Below the pieces are notes generated by a model that had not been told where the DNA came from, did not search any database, and was given only the letters and a program-made list of their open reading frames with translations. Positions 21,446 through 31,300 of a stretch of 64,000 nucleotides of DNA are shown in pieces. Position numbers and translations under genes: made by a program. The DNA is from Alentia gelatinosa. Its lineage: Eukaryota; Annelida; Polychaeta; Phyllodocida; Polynoidae. Location of the stretch: assembly GCA_950022655.1 (NCBI GenBank), contig OX465587.1, positions 28,957,716 through 29,021,715 of the forward strand, read 5' to 3'. The first letter of the stretch is position 1. Every line of letters begins with the position of its first letter.

Positions 21446-22135
21446 TCTGTGTAAACGCTGGGAAACTTGATAGGAGCCTGGATATGACAGGCTTAATAAG
21501 CTCACTTTGGAAACACGGGACTTGAGAACTCAGATATCGGACATGAGTTACAAATTCACTGCAGCATTACCCTTTATCCCTGGATAAAGAAGATGAGGCC
21601 GTATTTGGGGCAATAAAATTGTATTGAATTTTATGGATAGAATTTCTGATAGACCTTATTAATATGAATTATTGATAAGTCGTCATTAATAAGAATAATT
21701 AGCAATATGAAATAATTGACTATATGAGTTGTGAGTCGATTATTATGATAATTAGATATAATTATATAATATGATAATATATAGAATCATAATAGAGTGT
21801 AGAGGACGTAGGAAGAGAGGTGAGGGTGGGTGGATAAAATGGCACGAAACCAAAGTGTCCACACAAAGTAATACATGATTCTTTAAAGTAGCTAGCAGAA
21901 CTGTGTTATATGGGATTCTCGGTGAGATTTTAGAACCTAAATATGTAGTACTTTTCAAGACTATATTATCTTCCTTATTCTCATCTTGTCTCTCACACAG
22001 TACTCATATATTCAAATTTTACCCACCCACTACACGAACCTGTATATGCCTCCTTATCTCTACACCCGGCCTTATCTGTCCCCGGTATCATTACCCACAC
22101 CGTCATACATACACCCCTCCCCCCTTCCGCCACCC
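21446..22135. other. No gene seen; AT-rich then C-rich
   Basis: Very AT-rich between 21600 and 21800, then cacacc/ccaccc-rich from 22000. The 138-codon plus frame (21903-22319) runs into the tandem array and is not a credible gene. Confidence 0.45.
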
Positions 22136-22143
22136 GCTAATAG

Positions 22144-22380
22144 TGAGAGGGTATGTAGACGTTAGGACCCACCACCCGAAAGTCGGGACGTTAGGGCCCA
22201 CTCATCGGGACGTTAGGGCCCACCACCCAAAATTCGGGACGTTAGGGCCCACTCATCGGGACGTTAGGGCCCACCACCCTAAAGTCGGGACGTTAGGGCC
22301 CACTCATCGAGACCGTTAGGGCCCACCACCCAAAAGTCGGGACGTTAGGGCCCACTCATCGGGACGTTAGGGCCCGCCTA
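22144..22380 (+). repeat. Tandem array of gggacgttagggccc units (about 51 bp)
   Basis: Alternating half-units: gggacgttagggcccactc followed by atc, and gggacgttagggcccaccac followed by a cc-aaa-tc tail. About four and a half double units. The word acgttagggccc recurs inverted at 22600-22745 (gggccctaacgtc), so the array and the telomere-like tract lie between inverted ends of one larger element (22144 to about 22760). Confidence 0.85.
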
Positions 22381-22387
22381 AAGCCAT

Positions 22388-22470
22388 CCTAGGGTTAGGG
22401 TTAGGATTAGGGTAAGGGTTAGGGATAGGGTTAGGGTTAGGATAAGGGCTAGGTTTAGGGATAGGGATAC
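22388..22470 (+). repeat. Degenerate interstitial TTAGGG tract
   Basis: About a dozen ttaggg-type hexamers, with variants ttagga, taaggg, ttagggat and gctaggt. It matches the metazoan telomere motif but is degenerate and lies inside an element. A second tract (43983-44032, with gttagggttagggct) is followed by the same AT-rich sequence (tactta ... agtatttactcac), so the tract travelled with a repeat and is not a remnant of a chromosome end. Confidence 0.85.
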
Positions 22471-22760
22471 TTATTTATACTTACTATTAAATATAGTATT
22501 TACTCACAGTTGAGATGCTTGAGATGGGAAGATTTAAAACGGTTAAGTTTTTTCAGGGTCGAGTTCTCCAGTATTCAAACATTAACCAATTATGCAAAAT
22601 TAGGTGGGCCCTAACGTCTATTTATGCCACATCTCCCTCCCGGCACCACAGGTGTGACCGTGGCATAGCGGTGCGGCTGAGGCGCGACTGAGGCTTTCAC
22701 ACCCCCAGTGTAGAGTGGGCCCTAACGTCCCAAGTTAAAGGTGGTGGGCCCTAATGCCTG
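22471..22760. repeat. Right half of telomere-motif element
   Basis: Carries agtatttactcac, a gagatgct-gagatgggaag word and gg-cgagttc words shared with 44075-44165, then inverted gggccctaacgtc words at about 22604, 22706 and a variant at 22748. I read it as the right part of the element that starts at 22144. Confidence 0.55.
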
Positions 22761-23330
22761 CAACCGATGAGAGCTGCCCCTAGTTTGGCAACAAACCCCT
22801 GTCTACGCTTAGCTACGACATAGGGGTTGGTAGGGTTAATTCCCATGCGGTATCCGCTGTATGCACCTCAAACAGAGTAGTGTTGTTCTATGTAGGTTCT
22901 AAACGTTATAATACCCGATAAGAAATATTCATTACTTAACAAATTGATAATGAAACCTCGCCTTATGTTCATTTCTTTTAATATATAATACAAAAAATGG
23001 AAATAATAGAATGTAAAATTGGATTCGAGAGTACAAATATGATACACTCTCCAAGCAGTACAGACAATTTGGGTGGAGAGTCACTTAATAAGAAACCGAC
23101 AAGTTTTGATCAAAGTCGCCGTTCTCCACGATCAAAGTCGCCGTTCTCAAACGAGCCGGAAGATGACTTCTTTGACCAAAATGAGTTGCTTTCTGTATTT
23201 ATCTCACCCCTGTACACACCTCAAGAATGGGCAACACACAGGATATTGACCATGGAGAACAGACTGCAATACTTGAGAACGAGTACCCAATGTTAAGCCT
23301 ATGAACATTTATTCCAGTGGTGAGATAAAG
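22761..23330. mobile_element. Spacer plus partial M-type MITE
   Basis: From about 23190 the M-family order is visible: tttatctcacccctgtaca, acgagtacccaatgttaagc, ctatgaacatttattccag and gtggtgagataaag. The 99-codon frame at 22997-23296 overlaps this MITE and is therefore doubtful as a gene. Confidence 0.5.
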
Positions 23331-23480
23331 ACTCATACAGCCACTGGTTCAAGGTGGCCACGGATTTAATCTGACCAGTGCCAACGTAGTATAGCACTGG
23401 CGGCCAGTGTAAGCAGATTTAACCCAACGAGAGCTAACAAAGTGTAGCTCTGGCGGTTAGTGTAAGCTGCCCCCACTAAT
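23331..23480 (+). repeat. Short two-copy repeat
   Basis: Two units of about 65-70 bp share gatttaa-c and the words ctggcgg-cagtgtaagc / ctggcggttagtgtaagc. Confidence 0.6.
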
Positions 23481-23555
23481 GAGCCGCATATTCCCGCCAC
23501 CAGGGGTCAGGACGGAGCATCACGTGACAGGATGCGCACGCAGACACGGTGCAGG
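23481..23555. other. Short GC-rich segment with E-box and NRF1-like words
   Basis: Contains atcacgtgac (23519-23528) and a tgcgcacgc word close together. Too short to call a promoter. Confidence 0.25.
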
Positions 23556-24815
23556 CTGGGGTGGGAGGGTGGTTGGGAAGGAGGGAGTGGGAGGGAGGGT
23601 TCTAGGTAGTGGGAGGGAGGGTGGCTGGGAGGTAGTGAGTGGGAGAGAGGGTTGGAGGGAGTGGGAGGGAGTGGAAGAGAGTGGGAGGGAGTGGGAGGGA
23701 GTGGAAGAGAGTGGGAGAGAGTGGGAGGGAGTGGGAGGGAGTGGGACGGAGTGGAAGGGAAAAAGAAGGAGTGAGAGGGAGTAGGAGGGGTTGGAAGGGA
23801 GTGGAAGGTGGTGGAAGGGTGTGAGAGGGAGTGGGAGGGAGTGGGAGGGAGTGGGAGCGGTTGGGAGCGGGTGGGGGGGGTGAGGGAGGATGGGAGGGGG
23901 TTGGAGGCAGTAGAAGGGATTGGAAGGGAGTGGGAGGGGAGGGAGGGAGTGGGAGGCACTAGGAGGGGTTGGAAGGGAGTGAGAGGTGGGAGGGAGTTGG
24001 AGGGAATGGGAGGGAGTGGGAGGCACTAGGAGGGGTTGGAAGGGAGTGGGAGGTGGGAGGGTGAGGGAGGGTGGGAAGGGGTAGGAGGCAGTAGGAGGGA
24101 GTGGAAGGGAGTGGGAGGTGGTGGGAGGGTGTGGGAGGTGGCGGGAGGGTGAGAGGGAGGGTGGGAGGGAGTAGAAGAGAGTGGGAGAGAGTGGGAGGGA
24201 GTTGGAGGGAGTGGAAGAGACTGGGAGGGAGTGGGAGGGAGTGGGAGGGAGTGGAAGGGAAAAAGAAGGAGTGAGAGGGAGTAGGAGGGGTTGGAAGGGA
24301 GTGGAAGGTGGTGGGAGGATGTGAGAGGGAGTGGGAGGGAGTGGGAGGGACTGGGAGCGGTTGGGAGCGGGTGGGAGGGTGAGGGAGGGTGGGAGTGGGT
24401 TAGAGGCAGTAAAAGGGATTGGAAGGGAGTGGGAGGGGAGGGAGGGAGTGGGAGGCACTAGGAGGGGTTGGAAGGTAGTGGGAGGTGGCAGGGAGTGGGA
24501 GGTAGTGGGAGGCACTAGAAGGGGTTGGAAGGGAGTGGGAGGTGGGAGGGTGAGGGAGGGTGGGAAGGGGTAGGAGGCAGTGGGAGGGAGTGGAAGGGAG
24601 TGGGAGTTGGTGGGAGGGTGAGAGGGAGGGTGGGAGGGAGGGTGGGAGGGAGGGTGGGAGGGAGTGGGAGATAGTGGGAGTGAGTGTGGAGGGTGAGAGG
24701 GAGGGTGGGAGTGTGAGAGGGAGGGCGGGAGTTGGTGGGAGGGTGGGAGGGAGGGTGGGAGGGAGGCTGGTAGGGAGTGGGAGATAGTGGGAGTGAGTGG
24801 GAGGGTGAGGAGTTC
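23556..24815 (+). repeat. Homopurine gggagt/ggaggg minisatellite, about 1.25 kb
   Basis: The plus strand is almost only G and A with scattered T. It is built from gggagggagt and gtggaaggga words, with higher-order repeats of several hundred bp: 23690-23830 resembles 24180-24320, and 23880-24110 resembles 24370-24590. Frequent GGG runs give quadruplex and triplex potential. The 438-codon minus-strand frame (S/P/T-rich) and several plus-strand frames (E/G-rich) exist because G/A repeats contain few stop codons. Confidence 0.95.
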
Positions 24816-25377
24816 GGTTACTGAAACAAACAGCAAATTATATGATTGATGAGAATGAATGGATCGTGGGACAAGGGAAAAGGAAAAGATGAGTAAGTGG
24901 TGAAGTAAGGGCAGGATGACTATGGACAGGGGAATAGGAGGGGAAACTAGGATAAGACGAAACAGTGATATAATGATGGGGGTAGAACATTAAGGTAGTG
25001 CACTAGGGAAATATCAAGGACGAAATAAAAAAAAATTAAAAAAATGGGAAGACAAAACATAAATCAAGGAATTTTATGATATTGTAATGAAGTTATTTAG
25101 TAGAAAGGTCAGGGTCTATTTGTATTTACACAACAAGGTATGTGTTGTGTAGCAGAGTAGCAGAATAGCAGAGTAGCAGAATGGGTCGACTGGTTAAATC
25201 CAAATTAATTCTCATCAAATATTGTTTAGTAATCATCCTACCCAACCTCCACGATTTTAGATCAAATAAAGAGTTGGGTAAATACATTTTATGCAATGCC
25301 CATTGAATTCAATCACTCAATCTTAAGCTTATGGCATTTTCGTTATTAGGGATAGGATAACAGACTCCAGGTCCTCT
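24816..25377. other. No gene seen
   Basis: AT-rich sequence with a short agcagagtagcagaatagc tandem at 25150-25182. No gene or element end. Confidence 0.5.
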
Positions 25378-25592
25378 ATTCTAATAATCTAGGATCGTAC
25401 ATGAAGACCCCTTTCTGTATGCCATGGGAATCTAGGGACGATGTGGGTTAACTTTATTCAACTCTTATGGACGACCTTATGAACGGCTAATACTGTTTTA
25501 GCGATCAAACTTAAATATCATTGAATGATAACCCTCGTACGAGGTATAGGAAATGATCTTCAAGTACGATCCTAGATTGCTGAACGGGCCCC
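25378..25592. mobile_element. Palindromic-end MITE family T (copy 1)
   Basis: The left end taataatctaggatcgtaca and the right end gtacgatcctagattgctga are inverted. The copy at 38282-38491 shares both ends and internal words in reversed order (ataaccctcgtac/gt, tttagcgatca-like, aactttat, gacgatg). About 210 bp, non-coding. Confidence 0.8.
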
Positions 25593-25595
25593 AGG

Positions 25596-25735
25596 GTTCC
25601 AGGCTAGGCGTTACCTGGCCTAACATGTGAGTACATATGCCACGCTTCCAGGCTAGGCGTTACCTGGCCTAACATGTGAGTACATAGGCCACGCTTCCAG
25701 GCTAGGCGTTACCTGTCCTAATACGTGTATAAGAA
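25596..25735 (+). repeat. 49-bp tandem repeat, about three units
   Basis: Unit words are ccaggctaggcgttacctgg, cctaacatgtgagtacat and a ggccacgctt end. It is immediately followed by family Q. Confidence 0.9.
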
Positions 25736-25935
25736 AACAATCTTGTAAATAATTAGAAATTCGACCCAAGCGCCGTGCATTGTTTACATAAATTAGTTCC
25801 CATAATGCCTGTCAGGTGGCCCCAAAAGCGGTATTCTCCTAGGAGATTTTGGAGGGCCGTATTCTACTCAGTAGCGATCTGTAGGCTCCATAGGCTTAGC
25901 ATGGAGACTCCGTATTCGGTGGGTAATAAAAAGAA
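25736..25935 (+). repeat. Dispersed repeat family Q (copy 2)
   Basis: Collinear with 18580-18785, including gtgcattgtttacataaatt and aggctccataggcttagcat. Confidence 0.75.
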
Positions 25936-25999
25936 TTGAGCATCAATAGTGAGAGCAACTCCCCCGTAGTGTGATAATCTCCCGCTAGGTGGGCAGGGT

Positions 26000-26190
26000 C
26001 TCTACGAGCAGCTGTCGATACGCATGCGCGGGGCGTTTTCCGGTCACGTGCACGCGAGCCGACCATCCATAACTGACCGCGCACACGTGTTTGGTGATTC
26101 GCGCACCTCTCAGAATACACAGAGGAAACGCGACACGCCGATTGGTCGGCGCTCACATGCACGGTCCGTGAGGGAAACGCCACACATCCC
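26000..26190. promoter_or_regulatory. CpG-rich promoter-like block
   Basis: A CpG-dense island in AT-rich surroundings. Words seen are cgcatgcgcgg (NRF1-like, 26021-26031), gtcacgtgcac and acacgtgt (E-boxes, about 26044-26054 and 26085-26092) and cgattggtcgg (inverted CCAAT, 26138-26148). The order NRF1-like site, CACGTG and then CCAAT resembles 60350-60425. No exon is recognised on either side, so it may be a promoter of an unseen gene, an enhancer, or a repeat with regulatory motifs. Confidence 0.35.
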
Positions 26191-26256
26191 GTTTACGGCC
26201 AAAGTAGACTGGCTCCAGTCCCTGTATCTCACCCCTGGTATTTTTGTCCTAGAGTC
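26191..26256 (+). mobile_element. M-family MITE fragment, left of a TTAA insertion
   Basis: ctgtatctcacccctggtat and tttttgtcctagagtc are the reverse reading of the M-family end. The continuation (cattggaagctcgttctcc) lies beyond the piggyBac-like insertion, at 26627-26655. Confidence 0.65.
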
Positions 26257-26260
26257 TTAA

Positions 26261-26622
26261 CCCTTTAAGGACGGCTGCCTGGGGCCCAGCTACTCCCATA
26301 AGGACTGTGCTGGTGGCAGTGTGTCTGGCTAGAGGACGAGCACATAACGGTTAAAACTGATATCCAAGTTTGTATTCATGCAATGTAATAAATACTCATA
26401 ACTGTTTTTTGTTTTTTTTATAGAAGTCCTAGATATGATGTTATATCTACATTTTCTAAGGATTTCATAATTATTGTTCTATTATTTTTTTGTTAAAACA
26501 TTTTTGTTTATATTGGAACAATGATGCCTCAAGGCACCATGCGTCTTTAGTGTGGTGATACCTCCAGGTATCATGCATCTTTAGTGCTGTGATGCCTCCA
26601 GGCATCATGCATCCTTAAAGGG
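26261..26622. mobile_element. PiggyBac-like MITE with TTAA target duplications
   Basis: Flanked by TTAA at 26257-26260 and 26623-26626. The left end CCCTTTAAGGACGGC and the right end (CCTTAAAGGG) are inverted; the CCC...GGG ends next to TTAA are the piggyBac superfamily signature. The 362-bp body is non-coding and ends in three related hairpin words of the type gatgcctccaggcatcatgc. It is inserted in the TTAA of an M-family repeat. A relative at 36224 has many more hairpin units. Confidence 0.88.
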
Positions 26623-26639
26623 TTAACATTGGAAGCTCG

Positions 26640-26785
26640 TTCTCCATGCCCCTACGAGTATTAGAGGGAAACTATGTTCCGGTGGAGTTACGAGGTAAGG
26701 CCTTGGGCAGTAATTTTCCAAAACCTTACCTCGTAACTGTGACTTATTTACACTGGTACGTGGTTTCCCTTTTCCTATATACCTG
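26640..26785. mobile_element. Palindromic MITE fragment
   Basis: Inverted arms: gggaaactatgttccgg-tggagttacgaggtaagg at the left, and ccttacctcgtaactgtgac followed by a gtacgtggtttccc end at the right. The loop contains the word ccttgggcagtaattttcc, which recurs with the right arm at 34565-34640. Confidence 0.7.
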
Positions 26786-27059
26786 CAATTGTCGGCAAAA
26801 ACCGATTATCGATTAACACCGTTATTTGCTTACCCGCCTTCAAACCCGAAGCCAGATCCAACCGTATCAAGTAAACTAACACTATATGTTTTCTCCCCAC
26901 TATGCTTTTCATAAGGATTATGTAAGAGACGATCTGATTGGTCTAAACCTCCCGGAGAGCCAGCTTTCAGCCAATAGCAGATGACCTTACCACATAAGGC
27001 ACTGAACGTCAACCTGGGCAGTAAACGTCAACCTGGGCAGTTATACGAAAGTTATTCCA
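26786..27059. other. Spacer
   Basis: Contains a short direct repeat (cgtcaacctgggcagt at 27007-27022 and 27026-27041). No gene recognised. Confidence 0.4.
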
Positions 27060-27245
27060 CCCCTAGCAGCGTTATGTTATTATAGAGTGTTCGCTCATAG
27101 GTATATATAGGAATATAGTATCCCATCCCTGGTACAAGTTTAGCCGCAGGAATAACATTGAACAAAATACTCAACGAATACCCAGGTAAAGTGACAATAC
27201 TATGCCATGGCCGTGGCGTAGTGAATTAATGATAACTCATGTCGT
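27060..27245 (-). mobile_element. M1 MITE fragment (inverted)
   Basis: ctggtacaagtttagccg, gaataacattgaac, gtgacaatactatgccatgg and gcgtagtgaatta are the reverse complement of 770-895. Confidence 0.65.
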
Positions 27246-27980
27246 TGTACTATTTTCTCACTCTTCACATAGTTAAATCATATCTTGATTATGTCCATAA
27301 ACAAAGATTTGAGCACGTCTACTCTCAGGCTTCCCTGGCTCCTCCTGGACAGGAAAAACGCCGGTGTTGGGTGTCTTTATTTATGTTGTTAGTCGAGAAG
27401 TCTCATATTACTGCACACTCTACACTCTCCAAACACAATCGAACAATTTTACAATTCGCAGACGATATTTGGTAAAAAAAAAAAAGCGGTATCTGCAGGA
27501 AAATGTTTCTGCAACTGAGCAGCCGACATTTGGTTCGGAATGGCGGAAAAGAATTTGCTTCGAATGGGTAAAAGACATTCAACATAAAATGGCGGCAATA
27601 AGTCTTTGCTGAGGATCAGGCGACATTTTGTATAAATTGGTAGGAAATAGTTTTCTTCAAATGGAGGGAAAAAACAGGAGGAGATGGTATTTGGTATAAC
27701 ATGGCGTAAAGAGGTCATCCATAAAGAATGTGCGCACTCCCGGGGGTGTAAACATGTTTGAAAATGTTGTTTCTTAAATATATTGCGTATATTGTGGTTG
27801 GTGTGGATCAATTTTTCTAGATTTTTTTTGTACTTATTTAAGGATAGCCCCTAACCCGTGTACAAATGACAACTGAAAATGTGACCAATCATTCATTTCC
27901 TATTCGGAAATTGCAGGTAAAATAGGGGTCAAGTAAAAAGTTTTGATTGTTAACATAAACATCAAATTTCTGGCCAATAA
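27246..27980. repeat. Degenerate atggcgg repeat region
   Basis: From 27460 to 27730 related words recur at irregular 50-70 bp spacing: gacatttggt, aatggcgg-aa, and a tttgctg/ttcttc word. A similar pair lies at 31305-31400. The short frames on both strands are not supported as genes. Outside this core the sequence is AT-rich. Confidence 0.45.
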
Positions 27981-27984
27981 GCGA

Positions 27985-28115
27985 GGTGGTTGATGACTGA
28001 GTGTTTACAGAATCGTTGGGTGTCTAGGCGTATGATTCAAGCTGCTCTGAAATAGCCCTCAGCCAAAAATATCGTCAGCATAATCTTCAGGTGGGGCTAA
28101 ATTGCATTATATAAC
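27985..28115 (+). mobile_element. Degenerate family G copy, left of LINE-3
   Basis: Resembles 54752-54880: tgtttacagaatcg, attcaagctg, gtcagcataatc, ttcaggtgg-gctaaattgc. The LINE begins directly after it. Confidence 0.5.
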
Positions 28116-28120
28116 GAACT

Positions 28121-28432
28121 ATGGTTGTTACCCGGTGTTTACATAAGACAGGAATATCATCAAAATTTTTGAAAGTGGCCCTGAAAGCTGTTCCTGCTAA
28201 GGTTACTACACTTTTTAATCTATCACTGGTGACAGGGGTGTTTCCAGCACTTTGGAAAACTGCACTAGTAATCCCACTGAAGAAAGGCGGTAACTCTTCA
28301 CTTGTTACTAACTTAAGGCCTATCTCCTTGTTGCCCTTGATGGGTAAGCTCTTGGAAAAGTTAGTGCATAACCGACTGTCAAAATACTTTGAGAGTAATA
28401 ATCTGTTAACAGAAAATCAAGGTGGGTTTTGA
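28121..28432 (+). pseudogene. LINE-3 RT, amino-terminal part
   Basis: Open from 28121 to a TGA at 28430-28432. Visible blocks are VFPALWKTALVIPLKKGG, NLRPISLLPLMGKLLEK and, at the end, LLTENQGGF. The TGA sits where this family normally has an arginine codon (QGGFRxxxST), so it looks like a CGA-to-TGA change. The same frame then reads PAHSTTDTCVV before another stop. The apparent ATG is probably just inside the truncation. Confidence 0.8.
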
Positions 28433-29601
28433 CCGGCGCACTCCACGACCGACACCTGTGTAGTTTAACCAATCATATTCTCTCCGCAATCAATGACAGT
28501 AATATATCACTTGTGTGTTTCATAGATCAACGCAAAGCGTTTGACACGGTAGATCATTTTATTTTACTCCGAAAACTGGAGCTTCTTGGTATTAAAGGTA
28601 CTTTGTTACGCTGGATTACCAGTTATCTTGCGAATAGATGTCAACTGACTTTAGCTAACAATGTAAAATCAGAGGGATTAGGAATTAGGTGTGGAGTGCC
28701 GCAAGGCTCCACATTAGGGCCATTTTTCTTTTTAAGTTATATAAACGACCTGCCAAATATCTTTAATAATATCACTACATTTCTCTATGCTGATGATACC
28801 GTTCTCCTGTTAAAGGGAAAAGACCAACAAGAACTAATAACAGTGATGCAGCTTGAGTTGGATAATCTTGCCAAATGGTGTTGCCAAAATAAGTTAACGA
28901 TAAATGAAGCGAAATCTAAGTTTATGTTTTTTGGGTCACCACACAAAATAAAACTAATTAGAAACCATGAGCTGAAAATAAATGGAAACAGTATTGATAG
29001 AGTGTTTCACTATAAATATTTGGGTTTTACCCTTGATCAGTATCTCAATATGAATCTCCATTTGGAGAATACAATTAAACTATTGTCTCATAAATTGTAT
29101 ATTTTAAGTCGAGTTAGGAGATATTTAACCACCCAGGCTGCATTACGAATATATAAGGCAATGGTACTGCCCTACATGGACTATGGTAATATCTTATGTC
29201 AAGGAGCTCATAATTTTCTGAAAGACAAACTACAGAACCTACAAAATAGAGGTCTTAAAATTTGCTGTAAATGGGATGGTAGAGGGAATCTGATTACACT
29301 CCACAAGGAAGCCAAAGTCGGATTTCTAGCTGATCGGGTCCAGGCACAAATGCTCAACTACATGTATAATAAACAAACTGATCCTAACCTAATCCAAACA
29401 CCAAGACGCAATACTAGACAAATTTCAGGTACAATATTTAAAACAACCAGACCCAAATGCGAAAAATACAGGACAAGTGCGCTGTATTGGGGTGCGGTAT
29501 TGTGGAACAATATTCCCAATAAAGTTAAAAATATTAAAACGTACACAAGTTTCAAATGGTCGCAAAAAAAGTTTATGTTATCAAAACTATGTGCCCAATA
29601 A
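28429..29601 (+). pseudogene. LINE-3 RT palm, thumb and carboxy terminus
   Basis: About 390 codons in a different frame from the preceding part. A frame change lies near 28460-28470 (gtgtagtttaacc), after which SLTNHILSAIND reads normally. Palm motifs: FIDQRKAFDTVDH (about 31-43), CGVPQGSTLGP (88-98) and FLYADD (118-123), with the catalytic aspartates present. The rest matches the usual thumb region (YKYLGFTLD, RVRRYLTTQAALRIYKAMVLP). The copy is dead because of the upstream stop, the frame change and 5' truncation. Confidence 0.88.
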
Positions 29602-30064
29602 CTTAGAGCAGGATGATGGATACTAGACCTGGTAATGTACAAAATTGATTTGCAACTGTCTTGTAATAGTTGATATGCTGTGATCATATATACTCTGTAT
29701 AATGCAAACTGATCTCCTCAATGTAAATAACTGCTAAGACAGCCCATGAAATGTAACTGATTGTACTTCAATTATGTTATAGTATCCCAACCACTCAAGA
29801 TCCACTGAGAAGTTGTATACCGGTGCTATCCCCAAGGGGTATTATGTTATAAAATTGTATATCAGGAAACAAACTCACACTTAATATAGTGTGGAAAATG
29901 TATTCTATTGAACTGTATGTTATCAATGGTAATCAACTCAGATTGAAGTCTGTAATAATTGCAGTATGTCGTTCACTGCATGGACAATAAAACCAGTCAA
30001 TATTGACTGAAGCCCTTGTAGTATAAAGACTGAGATAAAAAAAACAAACAAAAAAAAACAAACT

Positions 30065-30440
30065 AAATACATAGCAACTGTAGATCGTCAAGCCAATAGT
30101 CGTCAGGTGGTAGCAATGTCCACCGCAAAAGTCGTCGACCTCAGAATGTACTCGAGTGTTTACACTGATGACTAAATTTTCACAGAATTGCTGCCCGACT
30201 AATTCAAGCTGGCTAGAAATCGTCAATGGCATCAGAGTGTCCAATAGTCGTCAGGTGGTGCTATATTGCATCATCTGACATAATCAGATGATCTATAGTC
30301 GCCACATACTTGGCGTCTAGACAATTTCTATTACTCTACTGCTGAAAGTCGTCAGGAGATGCAAAATCCCAGAAACGCCGGCCAGAATCGTCCAGTGTGA
30401 ATGCCGGAAACGCTGAGCAATTTCTTAGTCGTTGACAACG
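30065..30440 (+). mobile_element. MITE family G (copy)
   Basis: Collinear with 54640-55015: gactgtagatcgtcaagcca-type start, atagtcgtcaggtggtagca, atgtccaccgc-aaagtc, ctagaaatcgtc, gtcgccacatacttggcgt and tcgtccagtgtgaatgccgg. The LINE-3 tail ends immediately before it. Confidence 0.75.
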
Positions 30441-30489
30441 CCAAGTCATCAGATGGTGCCAAACTCAAGAAAAGAAGGCCTATCTATAT

Positions 30490-31300
30490 GAATCTCACCG
30501 TGTGAATTCCACTTAACAGGGAACAGAATCTCACGAGATGTTGAATCCTGTGAGGTACATGAATCCCACCGTTTGAATTCCCCTTTAAACGGGATTCACA
30601 CGGTGGGATCCATGTACCTCACAAAGTGTTTGTCTGAGACAAATCCTGTTGAGATTTGGTACTGGAACACAATCTCCTCGTGTGAATGACAGGGTTCCAA
30701 TTTGCTGAGACAACTTTTTTCCCTTGCAATTGTCGGCGACAATCACCCCTAACAAGGAACAGAATCTCATGAGATTTTGACTTTAAACAGGTTTAAAATC
30801 TATAGGGACATTTTGGTGAGACAAATGGACCTGCTGCGATCATGTACCTGCCCTAGCCAATAGGAGGCCAGCAAGCATGATTACATGTTTGTAACACCCT
30901 TCACATCAAGGGTAATTGAGTCCCAAGTTGAGTGGTCACTGTGAATATGTCTGAGATTATGTACCAGGTGTGTCCTCCCATGTGAATCAAATTCGCCATT
31001 TTTCCTTGAGACTGATAACAGTACTTAGCCATGAGAATTTTTTACCAAACGAGAATTGTCGGAGACTAGAGAAAAGGTGTGAAGTACACCAGTCTCAGGT
31101 ACATGAGTCTCTTCGTGTGAATCCCACTCCAGACAAACACCCTGTGAGGTACATGAATTCTACCGTGTGAATTCCACTTAGACAAACACCCTTTGAGGTA
31201 CATGAATCCAACCGTATGGATTTCACTTTACAAGGAACAGAATCTCATGATATGTTTAACCCTGTGAAGTACATGAATCCCACCATGTGAATTCCACTCT
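30490..31300 (+). mobile_element. MITE family E (copy 1) with flanking partial units
   Basis: The main element runs from about 30592 (cgggattcacacggtggg) to about 31130 (gtgtgaatcccactcc). Landmarks are tgtttgtctgagacaaatcc, ggtactggaacacaatctcc, gcaattgtcggcgacaatca and ctcatgagattttgactt. Partial inverted units (gaggtacatgaatcccacc) lie on both sides, at 30495-30580 and 31135-31300. Same structure as 57338-57875 and 61277-61817. Confidence 0.75.

Larger units (their letters stand above)
28120..30063 (+). mobile_element. 5'-truncated non-LTR retrotransposon LINE-3
   Basis: Begins inside the RT domain (GISSKFLKVALKAV from about 28150), so the endonuclease and ORF1 are absent, as is usual for incomplete reverse transcription. 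The RT runs to the stop at 29601, followed by a 3' UTR of about 430 bp and an A-rich tail (30033-30063, aaaaaaaacaaacaaaaaaa). RT motifs resemble LINE-1 and LINE-2 here, so all belong to one broad group but are different families. No target duplication was recognised. Confidence 0.88.

Noticed and set aside
22388..22470. Possible chromosome end or telomere fusion
   Set aside because: The repeats are degenerate, short, flanked by a repeat that recurs at 43981-44167, and lie between inverted words of one element.
22997..23296. 99-codon plus-strand frame as a small gene
   Set aside because: Its 3' third is M-family MITE sequence, and no motif or splice context supports it.
23520..24836. A 438-codon minus-strand open frame rich in Ser, Pro, Thr, and His/Leu
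   Set aside because: It lies on the homopurine minisatellite. G/A-only repeats contain hardly any stop codons, and there is no domain or start context.
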